From the NCBI GenBank assembly GCA_029252045.1, contig JAQXCD010000051.1:1-64000 (forward strand): a stretch of DNA of 64,000 bases, in the 5' to 3' direction. Shown piece after piece: positions 17,621 to 25,865 of the stretch. The position numbers were made by a program, and so were the translations under genes. Source of the DNA: Sulfitobacter sp. GTDB lineage: Bacteria; Pseudomonadota; Alphaproteobacteria; Rhodobacterales; Rhodobacteraceae. Every line of letters begins with the position of its first letter. The first letter of the stretch is position 1. A model generated the notes under the pieces. It made no database searches. It worked only from the letters and a program-made list of their open reading frames with translations, and was not told the DNA's origin.

Positions 17621-17941
17621 TTACGCTGCTTCGGCCTGCTGTGCTGCATTGCGCCGTTCTGATTCTTCGCGCGACAGGGCAACGGACGTCCGTACACCTT
17701 TGCCGACAAAGTCCATCAGACCCGTCACAACACGCTCGTTCGGGTCGATGCCCGCACAGCTCAGGACTTCACGGCCATCGCGCGAACGCGCCCAACGGGC
17801 GATCTGCTCGGGGCCATTGCCATATTTCTTGTCGTCTGCGATTGCATCATCGAGTGCAGCTAGTACTACTGCTGCGAACAGTTTACGGGCGCGGTTACCT
17901 TGTTCGTTATTAAAGGCCGTGCCATCAACGAAATCTTTCAA
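17621..17941 (-). CDS. DUF6280-type protein of Rhodobacterales
   Basis: The 106-residue, mostly helical soluble protein starts MKDFVDGTAFNNEQGNRARK and contains DDAIADDKKYGNGPEQIARW and SREESERRNAAQQAEAA. I recall this wording as the DUF6280 family found across Rhodobacterales; function is unknown. There is no signal peptide and no catalytic motif I can name. Strong conservation of such a short protein would suggest a core role. It is divergent from efp, with a 219-base intergenic region that must hold both promoters, and is followed by a clear terminator. Confidence 0.75.
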   Translation of the reverse strand: MKDFVDGTAFNNEQGNRARKLFAAVVLAALDDAIADDKKYGNGPEQIARWARSRDGREVLSCAGIDPNERVVTGLMDFVGKGVRTSVALSREESERRNAAQQAEAA

Positions 17942-18160
17942 CTCGTCGTCCTTCCATTATTCTTGCTCTTGTCATTTTCGGCGTTTGCCTCTTGTGACAG
18001 ATAATGAGCGATTCGGATACCCTGTTTAAGCATGGCTGCCATGCTAAATGCGCATGGCTTGTGAGGTCTCCGATACCAAACACAGCTCCTTGTGTGCGGT
18101 TTCTCCCCAAGATATAGGAACGGTCAAGATTTCATCAACCTTTTGCCAGAGTTTTGACAC
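17942..18160. other. Divergent intergenic region between DUF6280 gene and efp
   Basis: 219 bases with no convincing gene. It must carry promoters for both flanking genes. I see no clear riboswitch, leader peptide or operator. Confidence 0.4.
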
Positions 18161-18724
18161 ATGCCCAAAATCAACGGAAACGAGATTCGCCCAGGAAACG
18201 TATTGGAACATAACGGCGGTCTTTGGGCTGCGGTTAAGGTCGATCATGTAAAACCGGGTAAAGGTGGTGCATTTGCGCAAGTCGAGATGAAGAACCTGCG
18301 CAACGGCTCCAAGCTGAACGAACGTTTCCGCAGCGCCGACAAGGTCGAGCGGGTGCGTCTGGAGCAGAAAGACCAGCAGTTCTTGTATGAAGATGCAGGC
18401 ATGCTGATCCTGATGGACACCGACACCTATGATCAGGTGCAGCTGCCCGCAGACCTGTTGGGCGATCGGCGCCCGTTTCTGCAGGACGGCATGATGGTTG
18501 TGGTGGAATACCACAACGAAGAGGCGATCAACGCTGCACTGCCGCAAAAGGTAACTTGCAAGATCGTCGAGACAGAGCCGGTGGTCAAAGGCCAGACGGC
18601 GGCGAACTCGTTCAAGCCGGCGCTGCTGGACAACGGCATCCGTGTCTCCGTGCCGCCTTTCGTCGGGACAGATGAGGATATCATCGTGAACACAGAAACA
18701 TTCGAGTATGTAGAGCGCGCCTGA
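18161..18724 (+). CDS. efp: Translation elongation factor P
   Basis: The 187-residue protein has the three beta-barrel domains of EF-P. It carries the conserved loop [10 protein letters not shown], in which Lys34 is the residue that is beta-lysylated or otherwise modified in other bacteria. The C-terminal signature [20 protein letters not shown] is diagnostic. EF-P binds between the P and E sites of the ribosome and rescues stalling at consecutive prolines. No modification enzyme (EpmA, EpmB) is encoded here. The gene is monocistronic, with its own terminator downstream. Confidence 0.96.
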   Translation: MPKINGNEIRPGNVLEHNGGLWAAVKVDHVKPGKGGAFAQVEMKNLRNGSKLNERFRSADKVERVRLEQKDQQFLYEDAGMLILMDTDTYDQVQLPADLLGDRRPFLQDGMMVVVEYHNEEAINAALPQKVTCKIVETEPVVKGQTAANSFKPALLDNGIRVSVPPFVGTDEDIIVNTETFEYVERA

Positions 18725-18750
18725 AGCCGTTCCCTAAACCACAATTGATG

Positions 18751-18774
18751 CGCAGCCCTTCGGGGCTGCGTTTT
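18751..18774 (+). terminator. Intrinsic terminator after efp
   Basis: CGCAGCCC and GGGCTGCG form an 8-pair stem capped by a TTCG tetraloop and followed by TTTT, 26 bases after the efp stop. The convergent ygfZ-type gene ends just beyond it. Confidence 0.88.
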
Positions 18775-18778
18775 GCGT

Positions 18779-19522
18779 TCAGGCGGTGCGGGTGACAGTT
18801 ACGCCGCCTGCCTCCATCGGTCCTGTGGCGCGGTCATAGCGCAGATAGGCGAGTGCGGTGTCGCCCGCGCGGGTCAGCAGGGTGCCTGCGGGTTTGCCAT
18901 CAGCGGTGATCGCGGTTCCCGTGGCAGCCGGACCTGACACGATCACTTGTGCCAGCCCTTTGCGCAGTTCTGTCTTGTGTTTCATTCGTGCGGTGACTTC
19001 CTGCCCGACATAGCAACCTTTGCGGAAATCAACACCGCTCAACCGCTCGAACCCCATTTCCAGAATGAACGAGTCGGGTGTCAATTCAACCCCGCTCTGC
19101 GGGATCAGGTGCGCGACGTAGAGGGCGGGCCAGTCCACGGTATCATCCGTCTGGGGCGTGTCGCGGTAGGCCCGCCATCCCAGCGCCTCATGGCGGGGGT
19201 CGGGCAGGGCATCTGAGGGGGGCGTGCCTGTTCCGCGGTGCAGATGCAGCGCGGTCGCGGTGATCTGCACATCCGCGCGCAGTTTGTACATGCCCAGCCG
19301 CTGCGCCAGCATATCGGCCTGTGCCGCATCGGCATCCAGCAGAACACCATCCCCGTCGGCCTTGAGAAAGAAATCAGCCATGTATTTGCCCTGCGGCGTC
19401 AGCATCGCGGCATAGACAAGCCCTTGATCAAGGCGCGTGACATTGTTGGTCACCAGCCCTTGCAGGAAATCGCGGGTGTCAGTCCCGCTGAGGCGGAGAA
19501 TACGGCGGGGATATTCGGTCAT
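18779..19522 (-). CDS. ygfZ: YgfZ/GcvT-like folate-binding protein
   Basis: The 247-residue protein has the tetrahydrofolate-binding aminomethyltransferase fold. It carries the diagnostic YgfZ motif KGCYVGQEVTARMKHKTELR, including the conserved Cys, in the second half. The N-terminal RILRLSGTDTRDFLQGLVTN is also typical. YgfZ (IbaG57-related) supports maturation or repair of certain iron-sulfur enzymes such as MiaB. It converges on efp and is divergent from the glycosyltransferase gene, with 76 bases between starts. No Fe-S biogenesis genes are adjacent. Confidence 0.9.
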   Translation of the reverse strand: MTEYPRRILRLSGTDTRDFLQGLVTNNVTRLDQGLVYAAMLTPQGKYMADFFLKADGDGVLLDADAAQADMLAQRLGMYKLRADVQITATALHLHRGTGTPPSDALPDPRHEALGWRAYRDTPQTDDTVDWPALYVAHLIPQSGVELTPDSFILEMGFERLSGVDFRKGCYVGQEVTARMKHKTELRKGLAQVIVSGPAATGTAITADGKPAGTLLTRAGDTALAYLRYDRATGPMEAGGVTVTRTA

Positions 19523-19598
19523 CAGGGTATCCTTTTGAAGTTGTGCTACATATAACGTTTCAGGTTCCGGTTTACAGGGGCAGGATGACGGAGACGGT

Positions 19599-20282
19599 AT
19601 GCGCGCACAGATTTCGGTGATTGTCCCTACGCTGAATGCAGAGCCTGCGCTGGCTGCGTGTTTTGGCGCCTTGATGGAGGGGCTGGATGCGGGCCTGATC
19701 CGTGAGCTGATTGTCAGCGATGGCGGCTCGACAGATGCCAGTGGCGCTGTGGCGCAGGCATGGGGCGCGCAGGTGGTGCATGGTGCTGCCTCGCGCGGCG
19801 GTCAGTTGCGGCGCGGAATAGAAGCGGCACAGGGCGAGTGGCTGTTGGTGTTGCACGCAGATACATCTCTGTCTGCGGGCTGGACCGATGCGGTACGCGC
19901 AGCAATGGCAGACCAGCAGACAGCGGGCTGGTTCCGCTTGGCGTTTGACCACGGTGGTGTTGCGGCCACGCTGGTGGCGGGTTGGGCCAATTTGCGCAGC
20001 AGGTTGGGGCTGCCTTATGGCGATCAGGGGTTGCTGATCCACCGTGATCTCTATGCAGCGGTCGGGGGATATCCAGACCAGCCCTTGATGGAGGATGTGG
20101 CCCTGGCCCGCGCCTTGCGCGGACGGCTGACCCCGCTGGACAGTATTGCAGTGACATCTGCCGCCAAATACCGCCATCAGGGGTGGGTGCGGCGCGGTGC
20201 GCGCAACCTGTGGACACTGATCCGCTATGCGGCAGGTGTCCCGCCCGCGCGTCTGGCACGCGACTACTCGCGCCAGACCTGA
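19599..20282 (+). CDS. TIGR04283-type family 2 glycosyltransferase
   Basis: The 227-residue GT-A protein starts ISVIVPTLNAEPALAACFGA. It has IVSDGGSTDASG near residues 37-48, the DXD-like LHADTS near residues 86-91, and the acceptor-side MEDVALARALRGRL near 165-178. Length and motifs match the small TIGR04283 glycosyltransferases. Some family members have been linked to arsenosugar synthesis, but others sit in unrelated contexts and no arsenic gene lies nearby. It ends 6 bases before the convergent ABC exporter stop. The sugar and acceptor are unknown. Confidence 0.82.
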   Translation: MRAQISVIVPTLNAEPALAACFGALMEGLDAGLIRELIVSDGGSTDASGAVAQAWGAQVVHGAASRGGQLRRGIEAAQGEWLLVLHADTSLSAGWTDAVRAAMADQQTAGWFRLAFDHGGVAATLVAGWANLRSRLGLPYGDQGLLIHRDLYAAVGGYPDQPLMEDVALARALRGRLTPLDSIAVTSAAKYRHQGWVRRGARNLWTLIRYAAGVPPARLARDYSRQT

Positions 20283-20288
20283 GCCTAT

Positions 20289-22148
20289 CTAGCTGCCGAA
20301 GAAGTGCTGGCCGATGCGCTGGAGCAGGTTCGGTTGGCGTTCGGGGGCGGGGGTATCCCTGCGGCCCATGATGCCACGGCGGCGGTCCGATACGGTTTTG
20401 CCATCGCGGAATTGCAGCCGGTAGAGATCGGCGTAGATGCCGCCGCGCGCCAGTAGTTCTTCGTGGGTGCCACTGTCCACGGCGCGGCCGCGGTCCATTA
20501 CGATGATCTTGTCTGCGTTGCGAATGGTGCTGAGACGGTGGGCGATGACCAGCGTTGTGCGCCCCTGTGACAGGCGGTCCAGCGCGTCCTGCACAACCTG
20601 TTCGGATTGCGCATCCAGCGCGCTGGTCGCCTCGTCCAGCAGCAACACGGGCGTATCGCGCAGCAGCGCGCGGGCAATCACCACACGCTGGCGCTGCCCC
20701 CCCGACAAGGCAGAGCCGCGCGGCCCCACGGCCGTGTCCAGCCCGTTTTCCAGCTGTGGGAGGAAGTCGGATACAAAAGCCGCATCAAGTACCCTTTTCA
20801 GCTGCTCGTCAGTGACGTCTTTGCGGCCCAATACGATGTTCTCGCGCAATGTCTCGTCAAACAGCAGCGCCTCTTGGCTGACCACGGAAAACAACGTGCG
20901 CAGATCGGGAATGGCCATTTCGGTTGTGGCTACACCGCCAATGCGCACATGGCCGCTCGACGGGTCCAGCAGGCGGGTCAGCAGATTGAAGATGGTTGAT
21001 TTGCCCGCTCCCGATGCGCCGACCAGTGCCGTGGTTTTACCGGCTTCGGCCGTCAGGGACAGGCCGTGGAGCACTTCGGTCTCGCCAAAGGACAGGCTCA
21101 CGTCGTCCAATGTGATTTCTGTGCTGTCTTTTGGGGCAGCGACGGGTTTCCGGGCCGAGGTCAGGCGCAAAGGCGCATCCATCAGCTCTTTGATCCGCTC
21201 AAGTGCGGCGGCAGCCACCTGCCACTGGCCGCTGATGGCGCCCAGACGGCGCAGCGGGTTAAAGGTAAACCCCATGGCGGTGAAGAAGGTCATGAACTCG
21301 CCAATGGTCTTGTCACCCGAGATGATTTCTGAGCCGCCGTAGAGGATCACAGCCATGAACCCGATACCGGAGATGATATCAATCATCGCAGGAATGGCGG
21401 AACTGCCGAAGGCTGTGCGCACTTCGGTATCGACAAACTGGTCGGTCAGGCTGCGGTATTGCCGCGACTGGTAATCCTCCAGCGCGTTGAGCTTGATTTG
21501 AACGATGCCGTGGAACACTTCGTCCAGACGGGTGGACAGGCTGGCACCCAGATCGCGGGCCTCACGGGCGCGTTTGCGCACAAAACGTTGGGCAAAGGCC
21601 GCGGGCAGGACCATCACAGGGATGCCGATACAGGCCAGCAGCGCCCAGACAGGATCGATCGAGATCGCAACACCCAGCAGCACCAGCAGGCCGAGGAAAT
21701 CACGCCCCGCGCCCGTGATGATGGCACGCCACACATCGCCCACGGCATTTACATCCGATTGCACCCGCTGCACCAGAAAGCCGGGCGGGTGGGTCTGATG
21801 GAAGGCGCCGTCTTGTTGCATCATCCGGTCCAGCAGATCGATGCGCATGTCCGCTGCGGACCGTTGCGCGATGCGCGTGAGTAGCACTTTCTGCGCCACA
21901 CCCGTGACCGCACGCAGCACAAAAATCCCCATCAGCACAAGGCCTACAACCAGCAGCCAGGATTGCTCTCCGGCGACAAATACGCGGTCGAACATCGGCT
22001 CCATCAACTTGGCCATCGCCCCCAGCGTCGATCCTTCGATGGCCATAAACAAGACGGCCAGAGCCAGCTTGCCCATGTGCTTGCGCAGGTAGTCGCGCCA
22101 GAGCCAGCGCATCAACGTGCCGGAGGAATAGGTGTTTTCACTGCTCAT
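20289..22148 (-). CDS. ABC exporter, MsbA-like (fused membrane and ATPase domains)
   Basis: The 619-residue half-transporter has an N-terminal six-helix exporter domain (about residues 20-320). Its ATPase domain has Walker A GASGAGKST, signature LSGGQRQRV, Walker B VLLLDEATSALD and the H-loop IAHRLST. Such proteins dimerise and export lipid A, other lipids, peptides or drugs. The C-terminal 45 residues after the ATPase are a basic tail. The frame is open upstream to 22751, but the ATG at 22148 begins the expected N-terminus. MsbA-type lipid flipping is one candidate function; the substrate cannot be read from sequence. Confidence 0.9.
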   Translation of the reverse strand: MSSENTYSSGTLMRWLWRDYLRKHMGKLALAVLFMAIEGSTLGAMAKLMEPMFDRVFVAGEQSWLLVVGLVLMGIFVLRAVTGVAQKVLLTRIAQRSAADMRIDLLDRMMQQDGAFHQTHPPGFLVQRVQSDVNAVGDVWRAIITGAGRDFLGLLVLLGVAISIDPVWALLACIGIPVMVLPAAFAQRFVRKRAREARDLGASLSTRLDEVFHGIVQIKLNALEDYQSRQYRSLTDQFVDTEVRTAFGSSAIPAMIDIISGIGFMAVILYGGSEIISGDKTIGEFMTFFTAMGFTFNPLRRLGAISGQWQVAAAALERIKELMDAPLRLTSARKPVAAPKDSTEITLDDVSLSFGETEVLHGLSLTAEAGKTTALVGASGAGKSTIFNLLTRLLDPSSGHVRIGGVATTEMAIPDLRTLFSVVSQEALLFDETLRENIVLGRKDVTDEQLKRVLDAAFVSDFLPQLENGLDTAVGPRGSALSGGQRQRVVIARALLRDTPVLLLDEATSALDAQSEQVVQDALDRLSQGRTTLVIAHRLSTIRNADKIIVMDRGRAVDSGTHEELLARGGIYADLYRLQFRDGKTVSDRRRGIMGRRDTPAPERQPNLLQRIGQHFFGS

Positions 22149-22313
22149 GGATCGTTTGGCCTTTGTTTTGGGCGCTTTGGCGCTGGCGTGACCATAAAGC
22201 GCGCGTAGGGGCGGGGCAAGGAGCAGGCAATCGAAGCGGAGCGATTGACGGCCCAAGCGCGCAGAGTATGGTTGGCCGGAATGCAGCATGTGCAAAAGCA
22301 ATAAGGTAACAAT
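22149..22313. other. Divergent intergenic region
   Basis: 165 bases between the ABC exporter (leftward) and the class V aminotransferase (rightward). It must carry both promoters. No gene, operator or RNA structure that I can support. Confidence 0.35.
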
Positions 22314-23522
22314 ATGACGAACCGGCCAAATCTGTCTCGCGGACGTGGATATCTGGCGATCCCGGGCCCATCGGTTATGCCGGAAGCGGTATTGCAAGCC
22401 ATGCACCGCGCGGCGCCCAATATCTATGAGGGCGAAGTTGTCGAGATGATGCCCTCCATCATTCACGATCTCAAGCGGGTGGCCCGAACCGAGCATTATG
22501 CAACGATCTATATCGGTAACGGTCACGCGGCATGGGAGGCGGCGCTGAGCAATGTGGTAGCCCCCGGTGACTGCGTCCTGGTGCCTGTAACAGGGCGGTT
22601 TGGTCATGGTTTCGGCGATGTGGCGACAGGTTTGGGCGCGGACGTGCAGGTCTTGGATTTTGGCAAGTCGTCGCCCATGGATCTGGAAGTGATCGCGCAG
22701 GCGCTGGCCGAAGACAAGGATCACCGCATCAAGGCGGTGCTGGCGGTGCATGTTGATACCTCAAGCTCGGTTCTGAATGATATCAAAGGCGTGCGCGACG
22801 TTCTGGATGCAGCAGGCCATCCGGCGCTGCTGATGGTAGACTGCATCGCGTCGCTGGGCTGTGACCGGTTCGAGATGGACGCATGGGGTGTCGACGTGAT
22901 GATCACGGCCAGCCAGAAGGGGCTGATGGTCCCACCCGGTATTTGTTTTGTCTTTTTCAACGCGCGTGCACAGGCGGTGCGCGAAGCCATGCCGCGTGTC
23001 AGCCGCTATTGGGATTGGACCCCGCGCAGCAAAGCCACCGAATTCTGGCAGTACTTCAACGGAACCGGCCCCACACATCACATTTACGGCCTGCGCGCCG
23101 CACTGGATATGATCAACGATGAGGGGATCGAACAGGTCTGGGCCCGCCATACCGTGCTGGCGCGCGCGATTTGGGCGGCTTGTGATGCATGGGGCGAGGG
23201 TGGTGATCTGCGGATGAACATCACCGATCCCGCGTTTCGCAGTACCGCAGTGACCGCGCTACGCCTCAAGGGGAATGACGGCACCCTTCTGCGCGACTGG
23301 ACCGAGCGGGAGCTGGGCGTGACGCTGGGGATCGGGTTGGGCATGGCCGAGCCGGATGATCCGGCGCGCAATGCCTTTTTCCGGCTGGGCCACATGGGGC
23401 ATGTGAACGGGCAGATGATCATGGGGCTGTTGGGCAGTATGCAAGCAGGCTTGTCGAGCCTTGGCATCCCGCATGGCCGTGGTGCACTGGAGGCTGCCGC
23501 CGAAGTTATCGCGGGGCACTAA
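22314..23522 (+). CDS. Class V PLP-dependent aminotransferase (alanine/serine-glyoxylate type)
   Basis: The 402-residue protein has the family start RGYLAIPGPSVMPEAVLQAM. The active-site region DVMITASQKGLMVPPG carries the PLP-binding Lys, and the substrate-binding Arg is expected in the C-terminal domain near FFRLGHMGHVNG. The last motif (RLGHMG) is common to the serine-glyoxylate and alanine-glyoxylate branch. Such enzymes transfer amino groups to glyoxylate or pyruvate, and roseobacters have several. A taurine- or phosphonate-type substrate is possible but no neighbour indicates it. The next gene is the convergent hisC-type aminotransferase, 15 bases away. Confidence 0.83.
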   Translation: MTNRPNLSRGRGYLAIPGPSVMPEAVLQAMHRAAPNIYEGEVVEMMPSIIHDLKRVARTEHYATIYIGNGHAAWEAALSNVVAPGDCVLVPVTGRFGHGFGDVATGLGADVQVLDFGKSSPMDLEVIAQALAEDKDHRIKAVLAVHVDTSSSVLNDIKGVRDVLDAAGHPALLMVDCIASLGCDRFEMDAWGVDVMITASQKGLMVPPGICFVFFNARAQAVREAMPRVSRYWDWTPRSKATEFWQYFNGTGPTHHIYGLRAALDMINDEGIEQVWARHTVLARAIWAACDAWGEGGDLRMNITDPAFRSTAVTALRLKGNDGTLLRDWTERELGVTLGIGLGMAEPDDPARNAFFRLGHMGHVNGQMIMGLLGSMQAGLSSLGIPHGRGALEAAAEVIAGH

Positions 23523-23537
23523 GGCCTGTATCGCGAC

Positions 23538-24641
23538 CTAGGCTTTGCCCGCATCTGCCAAAGCGGCGGGCAAAGCCTTTGCAAATGCGTCGAGCATCTC
23601 GGGCGTGCCGCAGCTGACGCGGATACAGCGGTTTTGCGGCGCTACAAATGGCATCCGAACAAAGATACCGCGTGAAATCAGACCGTCGAGGACGGCTTTT
23701 GCAAAAACCCCGTCATGTCCGCAGTTGATGGTGACAAAGTTTGTCGCGGAAGGGAGCGGCGTCAGCCCGTTATCGCGCGCGATTTGCGCAATCCGGTCTC
23801 GTGCGTTTGCGATCTGCTGTTGGACTTGGGCCAGATAGGCCTGATCTTGTACTGCGGCCAAGGCACCAGCCTGTGCCGCGCGGTTCATGCCGAAATGGTT
23901 GCGGACTTTGTGGAAAGCCTTGATCAAGTCAGGATGGCCTATCGCATAGCCCACACGCGCGCCCGCAAGCCCGTAAGCCTTTGAGAAGGTGCGCATGCGG
24001 ATCACACGCGGATCGTCGGCAGGTAACGGCAGCGCTGTCCCCTCAGGGGCGCATTCGACATAGGCTTCGTCGAGGACCAGCAGGGTGTTTGCAGGCAACT
24101 CCTCCATCGCTTTTGCGATGTCCTCGCCCGTAGAGTGGCTGCCCATCGGGTTGTCGGGATTGGCAAGATAGACCAGCTTGGCATCCACTTCTGCTGCTTT
24201 GGCAAACAGGGCTGCGGGGTCTTCATGATCATCTGTGTAGGGCACCGTATGCAGCGCACCACCAAACCCAGCGACATGGTAGTTGAACGTCGGATAAGCC
24301 CCTGCAGAGGTCACAACAGCGTCCCCCGCACCAACCATCAAACGGACGATATAACCGAGCAGCCCGTCAATGCCTTCGCCTACCATGATATTGTCTGCTG
24401 TGCAGCCGTGGTGGGCGGCAAGGGCCGCGCGCAGATCATGGCTTTCGGGGTCGCCGTACATCCATTGCGGTGTCTCGGCCATTGTGTGGATTGCGCGGGG
24501 TGACGGACCAAAGACGTTTTCATTTGCGCCAAGGCGTGCATCAAAGGCAGCGTCGCGGGCGCGCTCCTGCGTTTCCGGCCCGACAAACGGGACAGTTGCG
24601 GGAAGTGACTGTGCAAGCGGGGTGAGGCGTAGATGTGTCAT
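23538..24641 (-). CDS. hisC: Histidinol-phosphate aminotransferase-like enzyme
   Basis: The 367-residue fold-type I aminotransferase has LGANENVFGPSPRAIHTM near residue 38, the AYPTFNYHVAGFGG segment, and the PLP-lysine motif MRTFSKAYGLAGARVGYAIG around residue 225. The C-terminal FVRMPFVAPQNRCIRVSCGT includes the substrate-carboxylate Arg. It matches HisC in length and in having an N-anchor. HisC-like enzymes also act on aromatic amino acids, and many alphaproteobacteria have two copies, so a role in phenylalanine or tyrosine metabolism is possible. The ATG at 24641 was chosen over the upstream frame extension. Confidence 0.82.
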   Translation of the reverse strand: MTHLRLTPLAQSLPATVPFVGPETQERARDAAFDARLGANENVFGPSPRAIHTMAETPQWMYGDPESHDLRAALAAHHGCTADNIMVGEGIDGLLGYIVRLMVGAGDAVVTSAGAYPTFNYHVAGFGGALHTVPYTDDHEDPAALFAKAAEVDAKLVYLANPDNPMGSHSTGEDIAKAMEELPANTLLVLDEAYVECAPEGTALPLPADDPRVIRMRTFSKAYGLAGARVGYAIGHPDLIKAFHKVRNHFGMNRAAQAGALAAVQDQAYLAQVQQQIANARDRIAQIARDNGLTPLPSATNFVTINCGHDGVFAKAVLDGLISRGIFVRMPFVAPQNRCIRVSCGTPEMLDAFAKALPAALADAGKA

Positions 24642-24740
24642 GAAATGCAGTGAATACGGAGGTTGCTGCAAGGGCAAGCCTTGAAACGGGCAAGGGATGC
24701 GATTAAATGAGAACTGATCGCAACAACGGGAGGCCGTATC

Positions 24741-24908
24741 ATGGCCAAGCTCACCAGACGTGGATTTATCGGCACAGCAGCAGCGGCAGCGACCCTGCGC
24801 GGTGTTGGCGTGACAGCCGCCAAGCCGCAATTCAGGCGCATCCTGACGCTGGTCTATGACAAAGGTCTGGGGATGATGCGGGCCGTTGAGAAGGTTGTGC
24901 CCCTATAA
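24741..24908 (+). CDS. Small Tat-signal protein (55 residues)
   Basis: The 55-codon frame begins MAKLTRRGFIGTAAAAATLR, a textbook twin-arginine signal (S/T-R-R-x-F-x motif, then a hydrophobic alanine stretch). It is followed by only some 30 residues (ILTLVYDKGLGMMRAVEKVV) and a TAA stop. An AACGGGAGG-like ribosome site lies 8 bases upstream. The mature part has no cysteine or metal motif. No function is known to me. It is divergent from the hisC-type gene and 73 bases upstream of the crotonase. A tiny Tat substrate is unusual; it might be a partner of a larger cofactor protein, a membrane anchor, or a remnant. Confidence 0.6.
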   Translation: MAKLTRRGFIGTAAAAATLRGVGVTAAKPQFRRILTLVYDKGLGMMRAVEKVVPL

Positions 24909-24981
24909 GTGCCGCCACGTTTTGCTGGCATGTGACGGGGGGCTCTGCTTGGCTGCTAAAAAGCATACCAAAGGAGTGCCC

Positions 24982-25770
24982 ATGTCCCGCGTTTCAGTTA
25001 CCTATCAAGACCACATCGCCCATGTACGCCTGACCCGCGCGGACAAAATGAACGCGGTGGATCAGGAGATGATCACCGCCGTGATCGCCGCAGGCGATGA
25101 AATTGCTGCCTCGGATGCGCGGGTGGTTGTCATCTCCGGTGAAGGCAAGGCGTTTTGCGCAGGCATCGATATCTCGGGCCTCTCCGGGATGATTGGCAAA
25201 GACCCCGCAGAATTGCTGATGCCGCGCACCCATGGCAATGGAACGACCAACCAGTGGCAGGAATTTGCGATGGTCTGGGCGCGGATGGATATTCCGGTGA
25301 TCGCCGCGGTGCATGGAGTGTGCTTTGGTGCGGGAATCCAGCTTGCACTGGGCGCGGATATTCGCATTGCGGCCCGTGATGCGCAGTTTGCGGTGATGGA
25401 AATGAAATGGGGGATCGTCCCCGATATGGGTGGCATGGTGCTGCTGCCGAAACTGGTGCGCTCGGACGTGCTGCGGCGTTTGACCTATACGGCCGAGCCC
25501 GTGGGCGCCGAGCAGGCAGAGCGCTGGGGGCTGGTGACGGAGCTGGCCGATGATCCACTGGCTGCAGCCCAGCAGCTGGCACAGGTGATTGCGGGCAAAA
25601 GCCCCACGGCTATCCGTGCTGCCAAGCGGTTGATCGCAGTGGCGGAAACAGCGGATGAAGTGGCCGTGCTGGATGCTGAATCGCGCGAGCAAGTGGCGCT
25701 GATCGGCAAGCCGCACCAGATGGAGGTGATTGCGGCGGCATTTGGCAAGCGTCCTGCGGTTTTTAAATAA
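24982..25770 (+). CDS. Enoyl-CoA hydratase/isomerase (crotonase family)
   Basis: The 262-residue protein has the crotonase fold: RADKMNAVDQEM near the start, the first oxyanion-hole segment GEGKAFCAGIDISGL at residues 54-68, and the second at VHGVCFGAGIQLALGADI near residue 112. The usual first catalytic Glu region reads FAVMEMKWGIVPDMGG. It hydrates or isomerises an acyl-CoA of unknown type. The start at 24982 follows AAGGAG; a longer frame from 24886 has none. It is convergent with valS. The MGGMVLLPKLV wording suggests a CrnD/paaG-like branch, but this is uncertain. Confidence 0.87.
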   Translation: MSRVSVTYQDHIAHVRLTRADKMNAVDQEMITAVIAAGDEIAASDARVVVISGEGKAFCAGIDISGLSGMIGKDPAELLMPRTHGNGTTNQWQEFAMVWARMDIPVIAAVHGVCFGAGIQLALGADIRIAARDAQFAVMEMKWGIVPDMGGMVLLPKLVRSDVLRRLTYTAEPVGAEQAERWGLVTELADDPLAAAQQLAQVIAGKSPTAIRAAKRLIAVAETADEVAVLDAESREQVALIGKPHQMEVIAAAFGKRPAVFK

Positions 25771-25829
25771 CGGCTGTTGGCGCGCGCTGAGGGCGCGGGT
25801 TTGAGTTTAGGGGCACAATGAAGAAGTTG

Positions 25830-25857
25830 GGGCGCGTGCGGTGCATGGCACGCGCCC
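25830..25857. terminator. Hairpin between crotonase gene and valS
   Basis: A perfect 10-pair inverted repeat (GGGCGCGTGC and GCACGCGCCC) with an 8-base loop lies between two convergent stop codons. The U-tract is weak on both sides (TTGTATTGTT on the plus strand), so it may be a bidirectional terminator of moderate strength. Confidence 0.6.
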
Positions 25858-25865
25858 TTGTATTG

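Noticed and set aside
20289-22751. ABC exporter starting far upstream at 22751
   Set aside because: The extra 201 residues lie over the divergent aminotransferase and its promoter and do not match exporter N-termini; ATG at 22148 gives the standard start.
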